NCBI GenBank assembly: GCA_022496185.1
Contig: WTXG01000151.1
Span: 24,716-88,715 of the forward strand
DNA: 64,000 nucleotides
Source of the DNA: Multifurca ochricompacta
Taxonomy: Eukaryota > Basidiomycota > Agaricomycetes > Russulales > Russulaceae
Direction: 5' to 3'
The first letter of the stretch is position 1. The number at the start of each line of letters is the position of its first letter. The position numbers were made by a program, and so were the translations under genes. A model generated the notes under the pieces. It was not told the DNA's origin, made no database searches, and was given only the letters and a program-made list of their open reading frames with translations. Positions 10,666 to 24,697 of this stretch are shown piece by piece.

Positions 10666-13600
10666 GTTGGAATTGAGGTGGGGGGGGATTTGCGCGAACC
10701 TTCCCGTCTGGAGGCTATCTGACTCGGTCATTTTCAGGAGGTTTTCTCTTGAAACTTGTCATTATCATAGGCATAGTGGATACCTCACAAATTGTATCAG
10801 TGGACCCATCGTTGTAAATCACGTGATCCTGCTTGTCTTGTGCACTTTCATTCGCTTTTGCGTGTTTGATAACTAACGGACCGATTCAGTACAGTACTGG
10901 AATTATGTTCGTTGGAACGATGAGGTCAAGTGTGCTTTCCCGGGTGTCCTGGATAAAGTTGCGCATCGGTCCTCAATGGTAACCGGGAAATGGGATGAAG
11001 TTCCAACGTGCCAACGTGCCAACCCATGGTGATTCCTTTACAGACCCTCCTGGCCTTATCCCCTTATCCTATTCGCGGTACGTTAAAGCGTCTACTGTAG
11101 ATGTCTTGTGAGATATCCTCGTAGGCTATTCATCTTTCTTTGGAACCTAATTCCATTGGGAGATTAAAATTTGATTTTTGGGATTGGGCCTTTGCAACGT
11201 GCGGCGCGCTTCGTATCTAGACCGTCCAAGACCGGTCATGCGCCAAAGAACACATTGGCCAACAAGGTAGCCAACAAGGCAGAACCCCCCCTCCTTTCCC
11301 CCTCCGCCCTTTCGCCATTTCTGGGGCTCCCTGACTTTTTCGGATCAATTACGGTTGCGGAGCTTCTTTGCAATGGAAAAGCTCACCTGTCAATAGAATC
11401 GCGTTTTAGACTCTCGTAAGAAACATGGTTCATGTTGTCTAAACGTTTAGGATATGACCCTCTCGTGTAGGCTTTCGCTATCCACTACTCTGCCTGTCGG
11501 CTTCAACGCCCAGTTTCCTGGCGTTTCAGACATTTTTCGATATTGGGTTCATGGTTCTGTCACGAACGCCTGACTCATTCCAAAATGTCCTCTTGCATGA
11601 GGCGAGAGCTTCAAGAGATTACCCGAAACACGCGAGTGTTTACAACCCTCACCGAACCCCCCCCGTTGGAAACACTTGACGCATAATTCCTGTTGGGGCA
11701 TCGCCGTGGCTGGCCGATCAGGCGACTCGCACCCTTCCTCTGCGCTAGACTTGTAATGGCTGCGTTCTCTCCCCTGACACCTCTCCTTATCACTCGGAAA
11801 TCTATACTCAGAGTGATGGGCCCCACCACCTCTTTCACTAAACCTTTCATGGGCCAGCATGTTCAATATGAAGGCCGCACGATAATCGCACGGTTTTTCC
11901 CCCAACTCGAGGGTCTTCCTCTTCCGACCTTCCCCTCCCAGTCAGATTCTGATGGACTGTGATCACGGCAGCGTTTGGCAAACACATGCGCCTTCAGCAC
12001 CGCGCAACCCGGACCCTGACCTTTCAATTTGCGGTGACCATCGTCCTTCATTTCCGCATTTTTCTGAGTGTTCTCGTCCTTTGGTGTTTTTTTTCAGGTC
12101 TTCCTATCGTAAATTCCGCAGCATTGCTGCGTAGAAGAGGGGGACTCTGCTTCAGAATCACCTTTGCGGCCTGCTGCGACCTTCAATGCCACAAAAATTT
12201 CACCATTCCGTAACAGTTTCTTTGTTTCGTGAGACAACCGCTAGCAAGCACTGCTTGAATCCCCTCGTCGTCGGACCACCAGAATCAACGTCGCCGGTAC
12301 CGGATATCATCGCTCAAACTTCCTACGACAGCATTCAACCGGCCCACAACCGACTTGCGTACGTTTGGCTCGACCTAGATCCACCTTTCCCGGTGCGTAG
12401 CCCCCCGAAATACACCTGAAACACCCTGCAGACCTACGCATTATCTCCACTCGTTTCCCTGGAAGCGGGTCACCGGACTATAGAGTTCCACTTTTTTAAC
12501 CCGGAGGTTCAACCGCCGTAGTGAGAGGCTCATCAGCTCCCGACGAAAGTCTATGCCGAAGGCTCTGGGAAGTTCGTCCGATACACGCCCCCACCCCCAC
12601 CCTCATTCCCCCTTTTTTTTGTGTGCGTGACTCACGATCATACCATGAATGGCAGAATGAGCAAAGCGAGGGAGTGGGGTTGTGAAGCACCGTCTGTGTC
12701 TACGGAATAGCATTGCACCTACTAGACGCCGCCATGAGTCAGTCAAATTTAGAGGTTTCTACATGATTCGAGCTTCTTGCGTCTTGCTTTGCTCAACAAA
12801 ATTTCAGTCAGCCATGTTCATAAACACGCCGGACAAAGCAAGCAAGTAAGCCGCGTTCCTAGTCCCCGCCCGCCACCTGACCGGACCGGGAGATGTACAA
12901 CTGGCGGGCGCACCCAGACGGCGGACTAGTTGGATAAAAACCAGGCCGGCATTCCGTCTTTTGGCACTTTTAATCTGACTAATGAAGGGCGGAAAACGCG
13001 CGCCGCAACTCCGCATGTTCCTTTTAGACACAAAACTACTGCGACCGAGAGGCTTAAGCGTGTGGGGTGAGAAGATCCCTTTCATATTAACGGAGGCGCT
13101 TGGGCGATTTCGTAACTCTTGTTCTTTTTGCTCTTTTTTGTTTGTGCCGGCGCTCTAATTGAGGATTTCACGAGAGAGATATGACTATGACCTGGGCCTC
13201 TCAAGGCTGCGATTGATTGATCCTGGAGGCGGTCCACGGCATATAGCAATAGCACTTTGTACGAGGAGTTGGTCACACTGTGACAGACAAGAAGTCACAT
13301 TGGTGAGTTGAGTGGCATATTTATATTATTTAAATCCAATAGGTTGAGTGATGGGTCACGTGTGCTTTGATTTTTATAATATAAATTAAAACAATTATCG
13401 TCTGAGTAAGTAAGAACAGGAGAAGGGGGGGTTCACTTATTTACTCAAAGCGGCTTATAGGAACATATTCCGGACTCACTCATACTTATGATTTATTTTA
13501 TATTCTTATTCTATTCTTATTCTTATTTTTAATTCCTAAATTGGAGATGAAAAGAAATTCGGTCATGTTCGGGCAGGATGAGAGAACAACCTGGTTTAAA

Positions 13601-14104
13601 GGACCCCGTTACCCCTGTTGCTGTTGGTTATTTGCCGTTTTACCCGAACTCGGTAGTCAGTCAGAAAAGAAGTCACTTCCTTGACTTGGGCGCAACGTTT
13701 TTCTTGCTCTTGCTATGCGGTTGTCTTCAGGCAGTGCCTCCCCCGCGGTCCACTCCGTGGTTAGGTCTATACCATGAAAGGACGAAATAGCCGGCTCGGG
13801 GGAGGAACACCTCCCTGCTCTTCGGCGCATGCGCAAAGCAATCGATTTGTCAGCTTCCGCGTCCGAGATCGACTCCTTCGTATCGTATCATCAACATCAT
13901 CAACATGAAGATACCCAACGTCCGTCATGACGCATGACGTCCGTCCGTCCCATCTTCATCTCGTCGGGAGGAAATAAGGCCTCGTAATTCATGGGCAGAG
14001 AACATGACCTCGCAGTGCTTTGTAGTTGCCTCACGTCCGCCGCTCATGTGCACAAGCGCGGTTGGGTTGCGGCTGTTTCAAGTCCACTCTTGAGCCTCGC
14101 GAGA
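10666..14104. other. Gene-poor 3.4-kb stretch, no assignable gene
   Basis: Several short open frames exist (for example minus 11549-11905 and plus 11693-11962), but none shows a known domain, and they do not chain through plausible introns. The 11430-12470 part has coding-like base composition on both strands and could be an eroded gene. The 13370-13540 part is AT-rich. Confidence 0.4.
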
Positions 14105-14112
14105 TATATAAG
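14105..14112 (+). promoter_or_regulatory. TATA box of the Zn2Cys6 gene
   Basis: TATATAAG, 69 nt before the ATG at 14181, in the correct orientation for the transcription factor gene. Confidence 0.6.
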
Positions 14113-14180
14113 TATGGACGCCACCCCGGGTCCCAATCCGCTTCTCGATCTTCAAACAAAACAATCTCCTCTAATACTAC

Positions 14181-16454
14181 ATGGACTCTCCTACACCTCC
14201 ACGGGCAGGTTCCTCCAGCACCCTTCAACGTGGAAAAGCATGCCTGAACTGCAGGTACGCTCCACGTACTGATGCAACGTTGACATTGAATTTTCCTCAC
14301 CTAATCCTTTACATAGACGTCGTAAGATGGTTTGATCTTTTTTTTTTCCTCATTGCAATCACCCTGAAACCTTCCTTTTCCCGCTTTTAGAAATGTGATG
14401 GAATCCGCCCAGTGTGCGGCCCATGCAGTCGAGCCAATCGCTCAGAGGATTGCGAATATACCGACGGTCAAAGTCGAACGCGTACCCAAATACTCGAGGA
14501 CACTATCGCCCAACTCGAAGCTCGCATACAAGAACTAGAGCACCCTAACAGCGCCCCCCCATCGGTGATACTCCGTGATCCTCATTCCACTTTTTACCAG
14601 GCCCAGCCGTCTCCTATCCCTGGGCCTTCGCATCCGTCCCCACCCGTGATGCTCTCCCAGTCGGATTTCTCACATGAGTCACAGGCTTCCACCCCATCAA
14701 GTCCCCTCATTGGTAAATCTCTATCGATTACACTGGATTTGATGTTCAAAAGTCTGACAGGTACGACCGTGCCAACGACCCATTCGTCGACATCAATGTC
14801 GTGGGTAACTGCCGACGAGCCCCCAGCTCATGTTTCGCAAGAGCTGTAAGCGAACCAGTGGTACGAATCACGCCTTGGCGCTAACCCATCTCCCCCCATG
14901 CTAGCCTTGATGCGTTCTTCCAATACGCCCCCAGTCTGCATTTCTTCCTTCACCACGTTCGCTTTCAGCATTCCGTATCTCTGTCTCCAGGGAACCCCAG
15001 TCGACCTATCCCAGCTCTTATCAGTGCGATCTACCTTTGGGGGGAAGTTCTTAGTAAAGGCAAAGAATTCCTCCAGAGCGGGTCCATTCTTGCCTCTCGC
15101 GTTACTGCTCAACTCGGGAACGCGATCCCCGTCACCCCCTCCCATCAAACGTTGCAAGTGATACAGGCAAAGCTTCTTCTCGCAAATTACTTCTTCTACA
15201 TTGGTCACTTCCTTGCTGGACGCCACGAGGCATATTCCGCCGCATCTCTCGCCATGGCATGTGGCTTACACAAGATCCGGACAGCACAACCTATGCCTGC
15301 TTTCACGAGCTTTATCGATCAACTCGACATCACCCTACAGAACCACGGGACCAGATAGAAGAGGGAGAGCGCATTAACGCGTTCTGGGCTGTATTTATCA
15401 TGGATCGCTACCTGTCGGTTGCCTTCGGCGCTCCTTTGGTGATTTCGGATATGGATGCACCTGGGCTGCAGATAGATACACCATGGCCATTGGAGATGGA
15501 GACGTATGAACGTGTGCGTATGCTTTGTGTTGGCGCGTGGTAGAGGAATGTTGAAGATCTTGCCTTTTTTTGTTTTCTTTCAGGGACAAATATATCCGAA
15601 TCTGCGTACTAGTAGGACTGTACGTAGTTTTTTTAGCGGCATGAATAATGGGTGGCCTTGGGAGAACCACAGCCCGCTTACACAGCTCAGCAAGGCTACT
15701 GCACTCTTTGAGCGCGCGACCCGTCTGGCCGCGACTTGGAGACCGGGTGCGCTATACCTACTCTTTTAATATATCACCATCTGATATTTCCAGAAGAAAT
15801 ACAAAACGTCGGCTCGTTTTATTCGGACTTTGTTGCTGTCGACCAACGTATCGATGAGTTTAAATTACAACTGACGCCCATCGAGACGGTTCCTGGTGTC
15901 AACGTGCAGCTGGTGCATCTCGCACATTGTCTTTCCAATTGCGCTACATTCAGTTGCACGCTACATTCTCGTCCCAGAACTTGGGTTCCCGAGAGAAGTG
16001 CCTGTCTGCCGCAATGGCCATCGTACGGGCCAATCACGCCGCCCATGTACGAGAGCGTATCTATACGAGTCCGATACTTGGCGTAGGTTCCTCCCCCCCC
16101 TCCCACTTTTCAATTTGCGTTTCACGTGAGGCATGTCCTAAACACGATCCTACAGTCTCTCTGGGCTGCGGTGGCCGCGTCATCATCAACGAGATTGTCG
16201 CACTTCATTCCTTCCATGCCGAACCGAACCCGTCCCCGCAACAACGCGACGTGGAGCTCCGTGATGCATTAGAGCAAATGCAGTCCGCGATGGCGGCGAC
16301 TGCGTCACACTGCGCTTTCATGAGTGCGTCCTTCACGCGCATCCTGATTGTCGCATATGTGCTTATCCCAGACAGACTATCATCTGGGTCGCCTCCAACA
16401 GGAGAGCGCAGGAATTTGATCACCTCGGCGCTACCGGGTTTCCTCCTCGTTTAG
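14181..16454 (+). CDS. Zn2Cys6 fungal transcription factor, frame-broken as sequenced
   Basis: Binuclear zinc-cluster regulator of the nucleus. Exon 1 (14181-14254), a 13-nt micro-exon (14317-14329, encoding RRKM) and exon 3 (from 14391) build the cluster with Cys21, 24, 31, 38, 41 and 50, followed by a coiled coil (TQILEDTIAQLEARIQELE). Later exons carry the fungal-specific middle region (LDAFFQYAPSLHFF, ASLAMACGLHKI, ERINAFWAVFIMDRYLSVAFGAP). Homology-like reading passes between frames at about 15336-15341, 15945-15948 and 16173-16178, each time needing one extra base. So the gene is either a recent pseudogene or carries consensus errors. Target genes cannot be inferred. A TATA box precedes it. 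Confidence 0.8.
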
Positions 16455-18400
16455 CAAGAATTCATGACACGTATCTCTGCATCCATTCCAACTGTACGTA
16501 ATAATAATTAACGAGTCGCTACCTCGTAATAGGACATCCGTGTAGAACACTCTACAGTTTTCGTCATCCTGTCATAGATAGATCATGTATTTGATAGCTC
16601 TTCTCAAGTGCTCACTAATAGTGCTCACTAATCAACATTTTATATACCTCATAGCATTTTTAAGCTTCTGACAAAGTGAGTACTTTTTAAAACTAGATCC
16701 GAAATCCTGCGGACTCTGGTAAGGGTGCGTTGTTGTTACCTTAGCTATCCTCCATAAGGTCGAGTAGGATAGGTGCATCGAACCACACAAGGGATAATTA
16801 ATTGCCCAGATCGGAAGGCGAAGGGCGCCAATGGCACAATTGGTCGGTCGGTCGGTCGGTCGGGATGGATTATTATTTGCAACTGAGGCGTATTGTCCTG
16901 TGATTATCCTACCTCGTCCTTCCGTGGGTCCCTTGATCACGAGCGTGTGTGCTAGCGCTAGCACGACGAGCGCTAAATGTACAACACATCTCCGTGCTCG
17001 TCCTCCTCCAGATAAGGCGCGCGCCTACCACATGGCTTCTTAAACTGAGGGGGGTAACCAGTTGATGGGGAACCCCGCCATGCCCACCACAACGCTGTTG
17101 ATCACCATTCTTTGAAGAAAAATCACCCTCCAGGGCTTGGCCGGGTTGGCCGAGCCCCCTAGCCCTCCCAAACCGTTTTGGTTTCGGTTTTTGGTGGCTG
17201 GGATCACCACCACCACCACCTAACACGGATCCCGGGAACATTGCAATAAGGATGAACCCGAATTCACCAAAGTCGTATTTTAGGTATAGAAGATGAAACC
17301 CAACTTGCCCCCAGTACCCAGCACATTACCAGCCTGGCTCGGCTGGCTGTTTGGCTGTTCAGGTCTCTGTTGCATCGCCGCCTCCTGAGCTGACTGAGGG
17401 ACACAAATATCCATATGTATAAATATAACTGAGCCGAGCCGAGTTACCAAAATAAAACAAACAAAAAAAACAAATTCAATAAATAAATAAATGAAAGGGC
17501 AGACAGAAGGCAGAACAGAAAGGGGAAAATAAAAATAAAAAGTGCTAATATTCTTGTTTGTTGCTTTTTTTTTCCTTTTATTTTATTTTATTTTAATTTT
17601 ATATTTTATATTTTTATATTTCCTCGAAGCTGCTTCGATCGTGTTGGAGATCTCGTTCGGTCATGGTCGATCTCGATTGTGGCACAAACGGGACCCCGCA
17701 AAGCTTACGACCTAGTTAGTTAGTTTTGTTATCATTATATTTATTATCCATCCATCCATCCATCCATCCATCCATCCATCCACCATGTATTCATCCAATG
17801 ATGATTGACGATGACTACGACAATGACCCAATGGATCCCAACCCAACAACGGGTTGATTGAATGGATGTCAAGGCTCAAGAGCAGCGTACAAGTCAGGCA
17901 GGCAGGTCATGCAAGCGAGGAGGAAGGTTCAGGATGATGATGTACACAATTCAAAATAAAATAAAAATCCCGCTGGCTGGTTACCAACCCTTGCATTGAA
18001 CACCCGACCGCATCTCCAAGTTGTCTAAATCACTTCTTCCCCCTCGCCCCTCTTGCCTTATTCAGGAGGGGAAGGAGGAAGGGGGAAGGCGCTTACCCTT
18101 TTCCTGGATCTAGTGACATGAGCACGAGCATACTATGCGCAGAGATAAGGGCGTCTCGTGATCAAGACAAGCGCCGACCCGCCGCCTGAGCATTTTTGTC
18201 GGGGTGCGGTCGATGTCGGTCGAGGGGACAACTAAACTTGTTAGGGTAGGGGCAGGGTACTCCACATGTTCGATAACGCTACGCTACCATCATTCCCCTC
18301 CCCCATCCTCGATCAAAAAAAAAAGGGGGGTAATTCCGTTCGACGGCCTCTTCGGAAGTTAACCACCACCCGCTACAGATAAAAAGAAAAGAAAAATTAA
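16455..18400. other. Intergenic with tetranucleotide repeats
   Basis: Contains (GGTC)n at 16842-16863, a (CATC)n tract at 17747-17782, and A- and T-rich low-complexity DNA at 17450-17630. No supported gene. Confidence 0.6.
17747..17782. repeat. (CATC)n microsatellite
   Basis: Nine near-perfect CATC/TCCA units in the gene-free stretch upstream of the NIMA kinase gene. Confidence 0.85.
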
Positions 18401-19633
18401 ACAAAAAGGCTTTATTCCGTTGACCGATTTACACACCGAGGTCGTCTCGTGGGGCAATAGCACCGCCGGCGTCAATTCTTTTGATCGGGTTGTGATGAAT
18501 GTAAGCGCTCGCTCCATGACCGGCATCTTGTCCCCCCATCCGATCACCTTTGACCAACCAATCACGGAACCCAATCAGGTCGTCATCACACTCTCGTTGC
18601 GGCGCTGCTTTCGTGTGACCATCTATCAGACACGGTAAGCCCACCCTCAACTTGTATAATGCTTGACGATGTGCCTATAGAGGGAGCACCTGGTTTCCCT
18701 TCAGTTCAGTTTCCCAATGCAAATGTAAATGGGAGACTGCTTCGTAAGGTTGAGAAGGCTGTTGAGTTAAAAGCAATTTGGACAGGCGGGCTATTGGCGT
18801 ACCTCCTGAACTACGGTGCCAAGTCTATCAAGCGTCTTAGCATAACCGGGCACGCACGTAAAGGGAAAGGACCGAGGGGCTTTGCTGATACTTCCTGGTG
18901 AAGGTTGGGAACGGAATCTAGACGATTCGATTCGCAAACTCGATTACTCGAATATGATCAATCCATATTTCTTGTACCTCCTCAACTCGAATTTTTTTAG
19001 TATTTTGATCGTACTCAGTTCAACATCGCGATCTCAACGCCTCCGAGCCGGCAAGTCACTGGCGTTATAGCTGGCTGTGGAACTCGTCCTCGAAGCTATT
19101 CTATTTAAACGGGTCTTCGGATAACGTGAAAGTTAGTTAAATCCTGCGAAAAACGTTAGCTTTGGGAGCTTGCAACGAGTGTGCGAGGGGTATTGAAGGC
19201 CACGCAGGCTTGGGTCTTCGGATGTCTTTCGTTGGCCGTACCCATTTAATAATAATTACCCAGTGGCGATCGTCCAAATCCGGTTCAGGTGGAGCCTCGG
19301 TGAGGTCATTCGGCTTCGGCGTCCTCGACCCGCTCCAAAGCCCGAGCTGCATTATTTCCATCTTCGGTGAACGTAGGGCCCTCTACATTGTAAAGGGGTG
19401 TTTACATGCCACATATTATCAGTCAGTGCGTGTATAGTCACGTGGATATTTTTAAACCACGTGCAAGGTTGAACACGATCACATGATATTAACTGAACAC
19501 GGCCTGGCAGTTTCCGTTCGGTGGTCAAGGTTCTTCTCTAGAGAGTCAAGATCATTGACACAATCAGAGGTGACGCTGTGATTCAGTAAAGCCTTTGTAG
19601 ACTTATAGAAAGCCTTCTTTCTCAAAACTTGCG
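18401..19633. other. Unresolved stretch with short open frames
   Basis: The frame on minus 18429-18650 is coding-like (GFRDWLVKGDRMGGQDAGHG ... APRDDLGV then stop), with a possible acceptor before its first residues near 18625. It could be the last exon of a minus-strand gene whose upstream exons I could not chain. A plus-strand frame at 18659-18901 has no recognisable domain. Neither is assigned. Confidence 0.25.
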
Positions 19634-22600
19634 ATGTCTGGCACGTCTACATTCTTGGAACAGTATGAACCTCTCGACGTGATTGGGAATGGGTCGTTTG
19701 GTATCATACGAAAAGTCAAACGGAAGCAAGATGAGACTGTGAGTATCCTCCTGTCTGAGATTTTTTTGACACCTCTTTAAGCGCAGTCATAGACCTTTGC
19801 TCGAAAAGAGATTGACTTTGAACGAATGAACGAACGCGACCGCAAGCAAGTCGTTGCAGAAGTGTTGGTGTCCGCGTTATTTGTAACAGCCGAGCAGTTC
19901 CCCCTAACGTAACACTAGTAATATCCTGAAAGATCTCGACCATGCACACATCGTACGATATCATGACCGCCATGTTGACCGCGACGCTGGAATCCTCTAC
20001 ATTCTCATGGAGTATTGTGGAGGCGGTGACTTGTCATCGGTCATCAAGCAGGCTCAAAAACATAACCGCCTAATTCCGGAGGAAACAATCTGGCATTACT
20101 TTATGCAGATTTTACTCGCACTGCATTACTGCCACCACCCGAACGGCAACACGCGATCGAGTGGCTCGGATGGTGAGGGTAAGGAGAGAAGAGCCCCCAT
20201 TCTGCACAGAGATCTAAAACCGGATAATGGTGCGACATTTGGTGACGAATTTTTTTTTTCTCCACTGATGATCCCGTCCTGTGTTTTAGTGTTCCTTGAT
20301 GAGAACAATTCGGTTAAACTGGGTGACTTTGGCCTGTCCAAAGTGCTTACACAAGCCAGTCTCGCAAGCACCTATGTTGGCGTATGTGCTTCCTTGTTTG
20401 CAGATGTTCATCGTGCCAACGAACCGCCGTTTGAATAGACACCATACTACATGTCCCCAGAGTTGATGCAAGAAAAGTCATATGACTCGAAATCGGATAT
20501 TTGGTCATTGGATGCCTTATCTACGAGTTATGCGCGCATAAACCACCCTTCCATGAAGCTAAGACGCATTCCGAGCTGAGCATAGCCATACGGTATGTGC
20601 CTCCATGCTGGCTCAGCTCGTTCCGGATGTTTAATACCTGAGAAGTAATGGCCGCATTCCCCCATTGCCTCGGGGGTATAGTCAAGCGCTCTCCGCCGTG
20701 ATCAAGGCAATGTTAAACTTGAACGTAAGCGATCCTGATGTGTGCACGTACTGCCATCAGTGACCGGAACGCGAACAGCCCTCAATTCGGCCATCAGCGG
20801 CTCAATTACTGCAGCACGAGCGGATAGAATTCGCATACAAAGTATTTGAGACGCAAAAGCAGTAAGTCGAAATCGCCGTTTTTCACAGGAGAAATAACCG
20901 TTGAGGACGCGTCGCAGACTGGACAGCGTGAAAACTCATAAGTCATCTCTCGTGGAACGCGAGCGAGAGCTCGTCGCAAGAGAGTCAGCTCTTGTAGCAC
21001 GAGAAACGGCGCAGAATGCCGTTATCTCCCAGAAGGACAGCGAGATTGCGGCTCTTCAGACCCAGCTCACGGAACTGGTTGCTTCTATTGCGACTCAAAT
21101 GGAGCAAGCGGTCGCCGCACGCGAAGTGGAACTACGCCGCGCGGTTCTCGAGTACGAGAAGGTGGTCGAGTTGCGTGTCCAACGACGGGAAGAGGAGGTC
21201 ATGGAGGCCGTGCGCGTGCGCGAGGCCGAACTTTGCGAAGCCTGGCAGAGGCAGGAGGTCACCCTGCGCGCGGCTTGTGAGGCGGAGCTGGAGGAGCGTT
21301 GGCGTATAGAACACAACAAGCTCAAGCGCATGAAAGATGAAATCGAAGAGAAGGCGCGAGCCATCGAGGAGAGTCAGCAGAAAGGTAGGGAAGGGGAGGG
21401 GGGGGCATGTCAATGTCAAGAGACTCTCGCGCTCACACACACCTTGGACAACAGGACAGAAAAAGGAAAAGACACCGCTAGAAGAAGTGAAGAACATCCT
21501 CGCGCCATTAGCGCAGCTAACCAGAGACCCGCAAAGCACCCCTCGTCCCAACATGACCTCACCGACGCGCTCAACTCGACGTCCCTTCTCGAGACACCGG
21601 CCGATCGCGCGGCGGTACCGCCGATCTTCCCACTCGCATCCGCCATGAAAGGTGTCATCCTCACCGCAACCGGAGAATCCCTCGAAACCCCAACGCCCAC
21701 CAAATTCGTAGACCTTCTTCTCACCGACTCACCCAGAGTGGGTGGTGCCCGTGTCGGTGCCGGCGGTAGCCTTGGGTTTGCGAAGATATTCGATTTCGAT
21801 AGACTGGACGAAGAGGAAGAGAGTGGTGACGAGAATGGTGGTGGTGTGGGAGGGGGGAAGGGATCGACTCGGACGCCGAGGTCGCCATCGAAGCGAAAGG
21901 CTGAGGCCGTTCAGGTCCAGGTCCAGGTCCAGGCTCAGGCTCAGGCTCCTACATTGACGCGCGCAAATTCGGCACCGAGGTCACCCTCGAAGCGTAAGTC
22001 TATCGGCGCCGTCTCAATTAAACAATCCACATTGCAATCTGCTGTTGTCGTCAATGCACCTGTACCGGCACCCACACGCACAGCCCCACACCACCTTCCC
22101 AATCGACCGGTCGCTTTCGTCGTCCATCCGTGTCAAGTCGATCCCGAAACCAATCTCAATCCCAAGGAAGTCGGACCAAAGCGCCGGCTGCGGCCGACGC
22201 CCCTAACTTGGAGGACTCAACGGTCACGCCATCTTCCTCCACTTCCTCCACTTCCTTCACTTCCTTTTCTCATCTTCCTCCTCCTCTTCTTCTTCTTCGT
22301 CTTCATCCATAGCAACTACACCCACATCAACATCTTCGTCATCCATTAGCACCCGAACTGTCACATTTTCCTCCTCCGCCACTTCCGCCACCGCTGATGC
22401 ACATTCCACGGTAGTAACAACAGCGACAGCAGCACCACCACCAGCACCACAGCGGTCGCGGTCGCGACACCTATGTACGACTTGCACGACGAGGAGAACC
22501 TGCCCAGTCCATTCCTGCGGCGTATCGAACGTGAGGGTGGAGGAGCAGGGAGCGGGAGCGGCGGCGCAATAGGGATGATGATGGCGATGGCACAGGGTAC

Positions 22601-22852
22601 TGGGTCAACGGGAAAGGGAAGTGCACCTATGACGACAACGACGACGACACGCGCTTAAAACGGCCGAGTGGGGCTAATCTTTTGAGAGTTGCGGCCGCGG
22701 CGAACAACGCCAAAGCCGCTGTCGCCACCACCACCACCAATGCCGATGCAAGCGCGAAAGTTACAGGTACGGGCACTGTGGCGCGGTCATCGTCATCGAT
22801 GGTAGTGAAGAGGGCTGGTGGAGAAGCGCGCAAGGCGCTGTTACGGATGTGA
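19634..22852 (+). CDS. NIMA (Nek/Kin3)-family protein kinase, frame-broken as sequenced
   Basis: Ser/Thr kinase of the family that promotes mitotic entry. Exons are read at 19634-19738, 19793-19863, 19919-20229, 20290-20381, 20439-20592, 20646-20724, 20779-20861, 20918-21384 and from 21455 to a TGA at 22850-22852. Motifs in order: GNGSFG, ARKEI (ATP lysine), MEYCGGGDLS, HRDLKPDN, DFGLSKV, TPYYMSPE, then a long coiled coil (20930-21380) typical of NIMA kinases. A charged insert of about 20 residues sits just before HRDLKP. Conserved blocks change frame at 20509-20511 (inside kinase subdomain IX) and about 21554. They change again between 22020 and 22110, near 22270, between 22400 and 22470, and between 22560 and 22655. 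All are net minus one base. The C-terminal blocks LASAMKGVILTATGES, YDLHDEENLPSPFL and EARKALLR remain recognisable. Confidence 0.85.
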
Positions 22853-24697
22853 GAAACGTTTGAGAGGGGTGTGGAGGGGGGGGGGTGTACTTGACTTGGA
22901 GGTGTAGTCCGCATTGCCGCAAGTTGAAATTTCCTATATTTCTTTTTCCTTTTATTTTTTTTTTTTTGGTGACACATCATGTATATTATTTATTATGCAA
23001 GAACTTTGGAGGATAATACAACTGTCTACACTACATTTTTCAATGCTAGACTGGTATCAATCGTCGACCGACACGACATCGACGAAACGAGAAATTTTAA
23101 GAGTAACAAGACCGACTTTAGAAAAGGGGCATCATTCAGACTAAATTTATGTGCCTTTCTTATGGACCATGTCGCACGTCGACCCCCTCCCGTTACCCGG
23201 GGGCATAAGGGGATATAAGCGACGTGATAAGCGTATGTGAATATATGGTTGGTTATTGTATGTGTAGCTCGTTCGAGATTTTTTTTAAAAGGAAAGAAAG
23301 GAAATGTAAAACGTATGAAGGGAGCGGGTGGTAGTGTTCCATTTCATTCATACGTAACAACCAAGCTGTGTTATTGTATGAAGGCGCCGTGAGCCAAATT
23401 GGTATCACCGGACCGGTTATGCCGGGAAGGTTTGGGAGGAGGGAGGGAGGGTGGATGGCAGTGGAAGCAACCCCCGCCTCCCTCCTTCGCTCCCCACGCC
23501 CCAAATTTCCCGCCCGCCCTGAACTTGTCCTAAGGTATTTAAAGAAAATTGGCAACTATAAGGTTTTTTTTTTTTTTTACGCGAGGCTGCGGTTATAAAT
23601 CGTCGTTGACTTAAGCCAAAAAGCGCGAACAATGAAACGCGGCAAAGCAAGTTGTTGAATTTTTAATTTTAATTTTTCAACTTTTCTCTCACTCTCAACC
23701 CACTCTCTTTCTCTCTCTCTTTGCTGGGGGAGCAAGTTGTCGGTTAGCATAGAAGCTTAGGAGCTGTAGTTGGCCGTATTGGAAAGCGATCACAAATAAA
23801 AAATAAACCATACAATTGCGATGAACGCACGCTTAGGAAGGAAGGGGGGACAGTTTACGGTTTACAGTTACAGTTATGATGAACGATGACGAGAAGAGAC
23901 GAGGATGCCGCGGTTAGGATTGTTTATGAGTATGGATCCATGTGGATACATGTAGATACCAATTTTGAGTGAGTGGAGTATTACTCTCAGTCAGGAACGG
24001 CAAGTGAATGAATGAATGTGCTCAGCTGATTAGATAACTACGCTACGCTACAAGTAACACAGTACCACTTTTATCATCCACATCCAACATTCACAAATTG
24101 GAAAAAGAGAGAAAAGTGGTTTATTTTATATAAGAGATAATTTTTGGTGTGGACACGGACGGATGACGGCAGAAGATGAGCCGTGAAGAAGTGAATGAAA
24201 TGAATTGTGGAATTGTCTATTGTCCTTGTCCCCCGTCCTCTGTGGCGTGTCCTGTGGCGTGAGTTTTCAATCCTTTTTGAAAGGGGACACGGACACAATC
24301 TCGCGGGCCCAATTCCCCGTTCATTCAACTCCAAACGCAATCCACTCCTCCCCCCACACCCAATTAACCCCCCTCTCTTTCTATACCTTCCATCTCTTCA
24401 ATCATTACAAAGTGGCATCCTTCAACTTGTGGCAGTTCTTCACCAAAAAAACAAACAAATAAACAAACAAAATTCGTCTGTGGTCCCGGTAGCGAACAAG
24501 CGCGTCGTCGGTGGAACTTGCTCAAGCCGCAAAGCGCCTTACAAAATGGGTCCTTCTTTCCTCGTAGCTCATCCTCCACCAACGACAACTCTTCTTCCTC
24601 CCACCCTTTCTCTCTCTTTCTCTTTCCCTTTATCTAACTCCAACCCGACATCGACATCGACATCGTTTCCTTTCACCACGTATCTCAGAATACCCTC
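22853..24697. other. Intergenic upstream of the HMG-box gene
   Basis: Homopolymer-rich DNA with T-runs near 22958 and 23563 and a pyrimidine-rich stretch at 24350-24690 leading to the HMG-box start codon. No gene supported. Confidence 0.55.

Noticed and set aside
11549..11905. Minus-strand frame of 118 codons (Cys- and His-containing)
   Set aside because: No domain, no partner exons; overlapping plus-strand frames are equally long. Kept only as part of an unassigned stretch.
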